Shown piece by piece: positions 55,901 through 64,000 of a DNA stretch of 64,000 bases; position 1 is the first letter of the stretch; every line of letters starts with the position of its first letter. The position numbers and the translations under genes were made by a program. This stretch comes from Trichuris trichiura (taxonomy: Eukaryota; Nematoda; Enoplea; Trichinellida; Trichuridae). The notes under the pieces are model-generated. The model was given only the letters and a program-made list of their open reading frames with translations. It was not told where the DNA came from and made no database searches. The stretch is from NCBI GenBank assembly GCA_037903355.1, contig JBAJFE010000018.1, forward strand, positions 496,001 through 560,000, written 5' to 3'.

Positions 55901-58109
55901 TGTAGGTGATATGCCGATTTGTCAATTCCCACTAATTTCTTCTCCATTTTAATGCCTTTGTTTCAAGGACGGAAGATTGAGCGTGCAAAGTGAGCTTTTT
56001 ATGCTTAACTTTCTTCCAACGTGACGAATGCTGCAATGATTGCGCACGTACGTTTCGTTTCTGTAAATACTGTAGTTGGGCATTTTGTACTTGACAACTT
56101 TAAACGGCGTTACAGTAAGCTTTAGCGGGTTTCTCACGGCTTTTCAACACAACTGTTGGACGAGAATGGTTTTTAATTAGTTTTTGCTTTTATCCGCGAC
56201 GTATTTTTGCTTCTAAAGTGGCAAACAAAAGCAAACTACGTAGATATAATGGGCGTAATCTCTTAGCAATTTAACCGCTTGTACTAAATTGCAACTTAAG
56301 ATAATTAAGTTTCTGCGAGCAGAAAATAGCGTTCATTTCACAGCGCCTCCACAACGCGTATTTAGGTTTTAATTTTTGGTTTGTTTCGAAAGTTGATTTC
56401 TTAGTTTCGGTTTAGTGGCTGCGTAGTCGTAAATAAATCTGAAAAAGAATGCATTTGGTGTATTTTGCGATTACTGTTAATTACATTGCGGTATCTTGTC
56501 TTTGAGCTGCCCTACAGTCTGAAAAATGCAGGTTATCCTGTTCCGCCCATACGGGCTTGCCGCTCATCCCATTTTGCTCTATATTACCGTAAGCCTAAGC
56601 CTAAAAGTAAGCTATATGTTCAGTGTTAGCCTTAGGAAAGGTAAAGCAGGGTGTCTTGCGAATTTACAGTATGTTGGTGAAGCGGCTAGGAGACGAGCTC
56701 TGATTTCTGTTTTAATTCGTGGCCTTTAAATCGCATTAATGGGTTCCCATGCGTAATATCTTGCTCGCACGTAATACAACAGGGTTTGAGGTTTCCAAAC
56801 AATCTTAACGGGAATTCTCCGTCCTTAAAATGAGTGGATGTTTTTAAACAGCTCCCAAACCTTTCAGTGCGCTCCTTGTACTGCCGTCAGCTGGTTAGGC
56901 TTAAGTTTAAAGAAAGCAGTGTAAGCTTTTTCGTCATTGCGGTACGAAAACCTTCCCACAGATTTGCTGGAGCATGTTGAATTAGTGTGGATTGTTTTGA
57001 TGATTGAAATTATCTTGACAGAACTGAGTTCACGTTAAGGTTTACGAATGTCAACGGATAGCACGAAAGCTTAGTGTCGAAAGCAATGTGAACATTTACG
57101 CAAGAAGATTGCAAAGTGTATTGTTGGGCACTACTTGTTGCAAGAGAATTTTGTATAGTTATTTTTGGCGGAACTATAATAACTGTACTACAAATGTTTT
57201 ACTGGTGAAAGGTACGCGAGCATCAGATTTTTTTTAAAACAACAATTTATTCGCATTCCTTGTCATTCAAGGCAATAAACTGGAAAAAAAGAAGTTTACA
57301 AGCGCGAGCGAAGAGTTTGACTTCCTACTGTGGCATGTAAAATGAAATTCAGGTACAGTAATCAGTTGAAAGTTTTGGAGTGGCGATTGCTGACATTTTT
57401 CTAATACCATAAGCGGGTTTTTCGTCTTCAGACACATTTTTTTGCTGTTTTTATTTCGAGATTAAATAACAAACACTTTGGTTGTCACCAAGCGCTCTAA
57501 GCAATTCCTTAAAAGCTTTCGCTTCATCGACAGTATTATAGTTGAATTCAAACATTGCTAGTGGGTCAGCGCGCGGTTTAGATTGGTTACTCTTTAGGCA
57601 GAATGATTGAGTTCCATGCGTCTGTTGAACCTTGTTCAGTTGCAGTCGTTTGCATGAAAACGACTTGTTTTCCTAACCTCTTTTGCTCGAACGATTCCGT
57701 TAGCGCGAGTTTATGGTCCTAATTCCTATAGATGAATAGGGGAGCTTTTGTGAGGTACAGGCAAATTGGCATTTCTGCTCTTTAATTCTAAAATTGCAAA
57801 TTTTTGGCCTTCTTGCAAATGCGAGTTTATCGCTGTTCACGCTTAGGAAACAATGCGCCAAACAAAATATGTTTCACTTACAGCCATGTAGAATAAGCTT
57901 ATACTATTCTCAGGGAATCTATTTGAAAATTTGCCTGCTTGAAGACGCGTCTAACTGCTTTTTATTTATGTAAGGTTATTTGTTAGTTGCTAGAACATTT
58001 CTACTTTAGTAATATATAATTCGCATCCAATTTCTGGCTCTGCGCAATGCTTCAAAAAATGATCTTCCTTTGGCGATCTTTCTCGGCCTTTCCCGTTCTT
58101 TGTTATGCA

Positions 58110-58282
58110 GTGAGTACGTGTAAGTACACTGAGTGCTCCGGTCAATAAATTGTTCGTCCACTCGTTAATGGAGCAGTTGCTTAGGTGTACTTACGGATAC
58201 TCGCTACCTAGCAAAGAAAAGGAAAACCGTATAGGTCGCCAACGAAAATCGTCGATGCCGTTGTGAAGCACCCATCTTTCAA
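58110..58282. mobile_element. Diverged third copy of the fold-back element
   Basis: The inverted repeat GTAAGTACACTGAGTGCTCC...GGTGTACTTAC and the stretch TTGTTCGTCCACTCGTTAAT align with the arm of the other two copies (TTTGCTCATCCATTCGTTGG). The right flank GTGAAGCACCCATCTTTC aligns with their right end (TTAAAAGACATCCTGTCTTT). No target duplication was found, so the copy is old. Confidence 0.55.
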
Positions 58283-58816
58283 AAGGTAACTCTTCCGACA
58301 TTATGTTCGCCCTAAGTGCAACGCCATTATGTTGGCGCGTTCTGGCACCTCCGCTCGCATGGATGTTGTCAGCTTTTTTAAAAGACAAATAGCTTCCACA
58401 TTTTTTTACATGGTACACTTGGAATTTTTGCCTGGAAGAAAAAGTATTGATTGATCATTTCGCCTATTGTTACTGGTTGAAATCAGTCTTCTTTCCGACG
58501 TTGCGCTAAGGCAAATCTGATTTCCACTTTACTCTGAACGAGAACTTCTCGCTGGCCTTTAAAAATTTTTTCGTCGGACGAGAGCACTGGTCGACCAGTA
58601 GCTTATGCTTCCTCGCCAATGCAGCAGTGTTTCAACTCTTGCGCCCTCTCTTTTCGTTTCGAAATTGATGGTGGGACAAGAGGGCTTTTGTGTTCATGGC
58701 AATGTGAATATGAAGTCTTCAAGCTTTCTTATAATACGCAAGGCTGGAAAAATATGCGTCCATCCTATTCGTATACATTCCTACCATAAATTCGTTTAAC
58801 GTAGCAACATCAAAAA

Positions 58817-58817
58817 C

Positions 58818-58884
<67 letters not shown>
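58817..58884. repeat. (ATT)n microsatellite
   Basis: About 22 uninterrupted ATT/TTA units, the only long simple repeat in the window. Confidence 0.97.
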
Positions 58885-60196
58885 GTAGCAATAGTAAAAA
58901 TGATACGTAGCTTTCGAATCCGTTTCGACCTCCTGTCAGCGTATAAAGCGGCTTAACATGATTTCATGTATGAAGTTGCGTATATTCATCTCACGAAACT
59001 TAGTATAATTGATTAATGGTGATATATTTCCCACTAAATATAATTTCCTTGAAGTCGCGGTCTTGAGAGTTGATCGGCCCTGTGAAACAAGTTTACATTC
59101 TTTTAGAGTTTTAATGTAGCATTGTTTAGCAGTGTTCACTTCGTTTCATCAGTTGCACATGTCAATCGTCCATATAAAAATAACATATTCAAATGCAAAG
59201 TCTTCCTTCTTTCCCAACGCTCTTATGTTAGCGTGGCTTCCAACCGACCTGCTATAGGATGTCTTCGTGTACGGGCGTCATTCCTGCAAAGGCGGTTCAT
59301 TCTTGTTGCTCGATTTTTAAGCATCTCGAACGCAAACGATGCCCGGTTTTAACTTGCTTAATTTCCGAGAAAAGTTCGTTTTTGCAAAGCTGCTTTTCAA
59401 ACGGTAGGTAGCGCAAACGCTTTGGCTCTTGGGCTGCTGCTGTTTGAAAAGCAGTTTTGCAAAACTAACGTCCCTTGGAAATTATGCCGGTTAAAACGGC
59501 AGCGTATCCACTCTGTTTACAAACCGCGGAACCGCTGCGCGCCGTTGAAGTTTTGCCTAAGTGCCAGCTTGCACTGTTGCACCTCGGCCGAGGGCTGGCT
59601 GGTTTAGTGCAAATATTTGAATTTCTTCGTTGAACCACCAAGGAGAGTACGGTTTTGACGCGACCGTAATTTCAAAGAAAATGTTACGCTTTCGCGAGTT
59701 GAGCCAAAAGGTTTGTGATGCCGAGACTTGTGTAGACCAAGATGAAATAAGTTGGTTGAATAGTACGGTTTTTAACCTGCGCGCAACGGGGATTTTCGAA
59801 CTTTCTCACAGTCCGAGTGTTAACCGACCCGCGGTTCAACATTGCCTTGCCCCATCGAGATTGCTCGTGGTTAATCATGCAGTTTTATTGTTCGCGTCTT
59901 TGGCGCTTTGAAGTTGCGCCTCAGCCCTTGGCCGTCTGCAGTTCTTCGCTGACACTCCATTAGATCGACAAGCCGACGGGCCTCGTTAGACGGTTCGCTT
60001 TGGCGTTTCAGTGGTCAGGCGCCCTTGGCAAAATTCATTAGCCTTCGTTTGTTCTTTTGCCAGTGAATGTCGGCAATTCGATTTTGGCCCTTTGTGTGGT
60101 AGCAAACGAAGGGGCTCCTGGCCGACGTGCCATGTTTGCTCTTCGTTCATTCGAGTACCCGGCGGCGACCGAAGTGTGACGCGGTGCGTATTTCAG

Positions 60197-60311
60197 GGTT
60201 CACAATCCCACCGAGAGTGTCGAAACCTCGTCACCAGTCGAGCCACCAAAGCGACCAACCAAACCGCCCCCTGTTGATATGGAGCTGCTTGTGGAGCCCG
60301 TCGATGAACAA
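60197..60311 (+). CDS. Proline-rich exon of an unrecognised gene
   Basis: Between the acceptor GTATTTCAG and a GTATGT donor lies an open exon reading VHNPTESVETSSPVEPPKRP and then TKPPPVDMELLVEPVDEQ. The Pro-rich stretch contains PPKRPTKPPP, of the kind bound by SH3 domains. It may be the 5' part of the same plus-strand gene as the exons at 62-63.5 kb, but the connection is not shown. Confidence 0.4.
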
Positions 60312-61614
60312 GTATGTACTCCTACTTTGATTATTACTGCGTTGGTATCCGGCAAAATACATGTCAACTTCGCAACAGCGGCGTGGTGCCATCTACCACT
60401 TTCTGCTTTTGGTTATGTGATACGACTGGCAAGAGAGAGCGGGAGAGGGAATAGCGAAACGCTGTCTCCATTCGACTTTATTAATCTTTGTTACTTATTG
60501 TTCTTCGAAAATCAATAGACGCTCTATCGGGATGCACATCCGTTGGGTATACTTTTTCAAGACTTGAAGCCATAGCGGTGCTTATCGTTGACTGAACAAG
60601 GTGCGCAATGAAATGTCGTCATAGTAATTGTCCTTCCGAGCGTAATAAGCAGGCAAAATAGGGTTGGCATGAACATTTTATCACTGCTCATAGCTCGGAT
60701 AAACAATTTTGTGGCTTGGCCACTTTACTGTCCCTTTCCCGCGAGAGTAACACATCATTGTTGTTTTCTTTTTGAGTTCGAATCGTCGGTGCGAACTACT
60801 TACCACTAAACTAATTTGCATAAGCCTTCCCTCCAACGCTATGCGTCTTCGGTTTGGCGGGCGTGACTTAGGGTTGGTTGGGCCCTTATTTTATTTTTAT
60901 TGCTTCGACCTTTCTTGCTGCTAGCGAACCTTGCGGCGACTGTCCGCTTCTGGCGTTTCCGCAGCCTTTGCCATCCTTTGGGAAAACGGCTGCATTTCAG
61001 TGGAGCAATGCAAAGCAATGGAAATTGGCAATTCACGGCGGCTTGCGTTAGCGCAAATTTTCCGGCAATCAGTTGGGCGACGATGACGAGCCGCGAAAAT
61101 GAAATTGATTGCATACGCTCAGTCTACATCCTTTCCCGGCGCCAACGTTGCGAACTGATTGCGCTGGTCACTCGTATATAGGCAATGTGCTGCTTAAATC
61201 TGCCCTATGAACGAATGTCTGACTACTGGCGAAGGCGACGGTTCGTAAACTCCATTTTGGGATCCCTTTAATCCTTTGGGCGCTATTACAAAACGGATAA
61301 AAAGGTAAAGGTGCACTGTTAGAAGCGACTGTTGGAGTTGGGCCCAACCAGTCATGCCCTACTTTAAGCACGGCGTTTGAAATAGCGGCTCCCGAGATGC
61401 AGACATTTAATCCTGCTGGAACATGTCAGCCGTATTTTTTTCCAACCACCAACGAGGTCGTCATAAAAAGAAAGCGTATGTTGGCATTCTTCCGTAGGCG
61501 AACTCTCGTTTTCTCGGAACGACTGCTTCTTCTTCTTCTTTTTCTTCTCCTCCGTTCAGGCTGCCTTCATTGTTCGAACGTTGCCGTTCGTAGACTAACG
61601 CAAAGGTAAGTTGG
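60312..61614. other. Intron or intergenic, no fixed exon
   Basis: A plus-strand frame ending at 61181 (SRENEIDCIRSVYILSRRQR and onward) may be coding. Nothing else can be supported. Confidence 0.3.
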
Positions 61615-61768
61615 TTGGGTTGGTCAGCCACAATTCAAGATAAGGTGGAACAGAGCCGTTCTCCATTACGCGACGGACTTGAGCTGTCCAACCAACGTTT
61701 GCGTGCCGAAGTGTTGACCATCCAGAGGATGAGCGGCGGATTGATGGAAATCAATTGCGCGTTGCTCT
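61615..61768 (+). CDS. Possible coiled-coil exon
   Basis: After the acceptor TTGGTCAG, an open frame reads TIQDKVEQSRSPLRDGLELS and NQRLRAEVLTIQRMSGGLME. The charged heptad-like spacing suggests a helix or coiled coil. A GTATTT could be its donor. Phases with its neighbours are not settled. Confidence 0.35.
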
Positions 61769-61988
61769 GTAGTATTTCAATTTTCCGATTGCCGCTTAAT
61801 TGTTCTGCCTATATGAATACTCATCAGATTTCCAAGTGAACATCACTTGAAACATCTTGACCTAGTAGACTCTGCAAGTATATATATGCGTATATATGCG
61901 CATATACATGTATTTATGTATGAGTGATGATTTTTTCGAACGACACGTTGTACTGGACTTTCCTCTTCATGGTCTTCTCTTTGGACAG

Positions 61989-63492
61989 CTGTTCAGGAGG
62001 GAAGTGCTCTTTACGTTTGTTGAATATAGAAAGCAAGTTGCTTGTTTGAACAAATCTCAGCAGGAATGGAAAGCAATTACTGGGACGTACTATGGGCAGG
62101 TTTGTGACTGGTTGGCCGACCGACGAACTTAACGTTTGCTACGTCCATCACTCTTCTCGCAGTTGATGCTTTCGCGCCAAGCTGGCAGCTGACTGGCAGA
62201 CGTTCGCCCGTGGCCAGCCTCAACCCGCTCCCGTTGCAAAGGCCGTCGGTATATTGCTGACCATTACGTTGCATCGGCCCTATTGACCGGTCAGCCGCCT
62301 TTGCAGTTTTCCTTATCGTTAGGTGGTGCTTTTACAGTTATTGAAAGAGGTTGCCAATTCGCAACCGTATTGCCCTTTTTACCTTTTCCAGCGTAAGCTT
62401 CTTAGCCAATCAGTGGCAAGCATAGGCGGCGCTATTGTTAATTAGAAATTACCTCCAAGGTTCGCCTCGCCGTCGGCGGTTAATCCATTGCGCTCCTGCA
62501 TCGCTGTTGCATACGTTTATAGAAAACTGATTCTTCTTTTTTCTTCAGGACCTCGATCAGAGCACGTGGACTTACCTGTGCGTCTCGTTGAATAAGGTAA
62601 GCCTACGTAGAGCTTTTCTTGGAATTTACAGCTTGGATTTGCGTAACTGATGCAGCTGGTCTCGAACTGTCAATGCAAGCGGGACCCAAAGCGTTGACGA
62701 GAAGCCTAAGGATAGAGAGCACTTTCAATAATGCCCTCTTTAGGCACATAGCAGTAGCTCACCTTATTTTATAGATAACCGAAAAGCTTTCATTGCCCAA
62801 TCGTGGCGCATGTCCTCTGGCGTCAAATTGGCTGAGCAATTAGTTTCCTTTTCGAATGGGTTCTATTCTTCCGCGAGGCTAACTGTCGTCTATTGATAGA
62901 TCGTTGGCCGGCTTTGCGCTAAGGAGGGAAGTTTTGTCGCGCACGCGGTATGTCCTTACTTTATCGATCCTTGTTGAACCGTTATTCATTGCGGGTTGGC
63001 AATCGCGGGAGACCGCCATTGTCGCCGTCTGATCAAGTTAGTTTTACTAAAATTAAATGCAGCAACTCCGCCGCGCTTAAAATGTGACCGTCCGAAGTCT
63101 GCTGGAAGATTTGCCCTCCAATTTAGGCCAGCATAACCTCTTAGCTGTCCGCAAATCGCTCGCGGTTAGCTTTGCGTGCTACAACACCTTCTAAGGCGTA
63201 TATTTTGGCTTTTCGGTAAAAAAAAAGCGTCGATTCACACGCAGCGATAGGTGGACTACCTTTTCGGGTACTTTCCACCTTTGGAAGCTTCATTCTTTGT
63301 TCTTACTAGCCTTGCTCAACTGCCGACGTTTGCAGGCTGGTTTTAAGACTTACACTTTTAAGTTTAATATTTATTTTTTCTTTTTCGCAGCACGTGTTCG
63401 AAGCAACAAACAGCCGGCGAAAGCGAAGCGTCGTTCCAAGATGTATTGAGTTATTCAAAAATTCTTTGTCTCCCATTGGGAATGGGCATTAA
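61989..63492 (+). CDS. Three 3' exons of an unrecognised gene
   Basis: Exons 61989-62099 (37 codons), 62549-62596 (16 codons) and 63391-63492 (34 codons with TAA) all join in phase 0 and have good splice signals (TTGGACAG, TTCTTCAG|GA, GTAAGC, TTTTTCGCAG). The product part reads LFRREVLFTFVEYRKQVACL, NKSQQEWKAITGTYYGQ, DLDQSTWTYLCVSLNK, then HVFEATNSRRKRSVVPRCIE and ends LSPIGNGH. The introns are 449 and 794 nt, longer than those of the left-hand genes. I recognise no domain. A competing frame through the last exon is also open for over 50 codons (ending EAAMNSL), so its frame choice rests on the phase-0 join. Confidence 0.45.
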
Positions 63493-64000
63493 TTGTGTCC
63501 AATGGCTTTTCGCTTCAATTTCCCGATTTGAGGGCAAGCGCGAAGCCGCTATGAATAGCTTATAATTGGGACGGATAGGCGCGGAAGAATTGAAGCTTTG
63601 TTTTTTATTATTGTTCGTTTCAACAGAAGTAGGCGGCGCTGTAGGCACTTCCCGTTCTTTTCACCTCTTCCCATTGCTTTGAACGAAAGAAATAGAAATG
63701 AGTCGCGTCTGCGCGCGCCTACGCAACTGACGTTCCTCTACTTCTCCAAAGTAGTTCGTATATTTGTAAGAATACTCGATTTGCCGATGACGATGAAAAG
63801 GGTGTCGATGCTTGGACAGTTTAGCTGCGATTGTCTTAGCTTATTTCCTTTTCGCGCCATTGCGAGGCAACTATCCGTAAATCAATTGCTTAGCCTCTTC
63901 GAACTGCCCATTGAAGTCGAGAAGTTGGTAGTTTTCATTGATAAAAATTCTTGAATGGAATATGCTCTATTTGTGGCAGTAAGCCAGCGTACGCTTGCTG
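63493..64000. other. Window edge, uncertain plus-strand frame
   Basis: A plus-strand frame runs to TGA at about 63954, its last part reading RAIARQLSVNQLLSLFELPI. An acceptor (CTTCTCCAAAG) near 63745 could open a terminal exon. No domain is recognised. Confidence 0.3.

Larger units (their letters stand above)
52945..60196. other. Long stretch without a supported gene
   Basis: Several short open frames occur (for example 55506-55763, reading GLDKFSAKIFAPLPSLGDVV, and 55020-55229), but no exon chain or domain could be fixed. The stretch holds the diverged fold-back relative near 58.1-58.28 kb and an (ATT)n microsatellite at 58817-58884. Base composition resembles the 51-64 kb region in general. 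Confidence 0.4.

Noticed and set aside
1..64000. Search by eye for tRNA, rRNA, telomere repeats or prokaryotic operons
   Set aside because: None seen; subtle tRNA genes could still be missed without a covariance-model scan.

Overview
The window looks like nuclear DNA of a small-genome metazoan. Genes are broken into short exons by introns mostly 46-64 nt long with GT..AG ends, intergenic DNA is AT-rich, and there is no bacterial operon structure. The compact introns and the repeat types (Penelope-like, Ty3/gypsy, hAT and pogo pieces) suggest a nematode, perhaps of the Trichuris/Trichinella kind. That placement is an inference. Most gene models below were made by hand-splicing reading frames, so exon borders are predictions.

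Left part (0-21 kb). The C-terminal half of a TM9SF/nonaspanin gene lies on the plus strand (840-2043). It converges on an unrecognised 397-residue gene on the minus strand (2350-3762). A fold-back transposable element with a perfect 12-bp target duplication lies at 4.5 kb. Block A (about 7.04-10.9 kb) carries an HSPBP1/Fes1-like armadillo gene on the minus strand and the 3' exons of two unrecognised genes. Then come an unrecognised minus-strand gene (12.8-13.85 kb), a degenerate gene (16.1 kb), a broken secreted-peptide gene (18.0-18.5 kb) and a pogo-like transposon (18.57-19.77 kb).

Middle (21-36 kb). An intact three-exon gene for a secreted four-cysteine peptide with a Ser/Arg-repeat tail lies at 22.5-23.7 kb. 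Two hAT-type non-autonomous elements (26.9 and 31.5 kb), a second, intact-looking HSPBP1-like gene (28.7-30.3 kb) and a palindromic MITE (34.9 kb) follow. Much of this part appears non-coding.

Right part (36-51 kb). Block B (36.66-44.57 kb) is an inverted copy of block A. Next to it is an inverted copy of the 20.5-20.9 kb segment, and a Penelope-like remnant sits at the junction. A full-length Ty3/gypsy LTR retrotransposon (39355-43425) is inserted in block B. Block A keeps the empty site. A Penelope-like element (about 46.9-50.3 kb) has about 110-bp inverted terminal repeats with hammerhead-ribozyme-like cores, and its GIY-YIG domain is split by a second copy of the fold-back element.

Far right (51-64 kb). 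A sigma-1-receptor/ERG2-like gene with apparent frameshifts lies at 51.8-52.9 kb, and a chain of unrecognised plus-strand exons at 60.2-63.5 kb. The 53-60 kb stretch holds no gene I can support. The most unusual content is the mobile-element network: a self-priming-type LTR element, Penelope ends with ribozyme-like cores and a derived fold-back family. The secreted SR-tail peptide family and the decaying inverted duplication are also notable.
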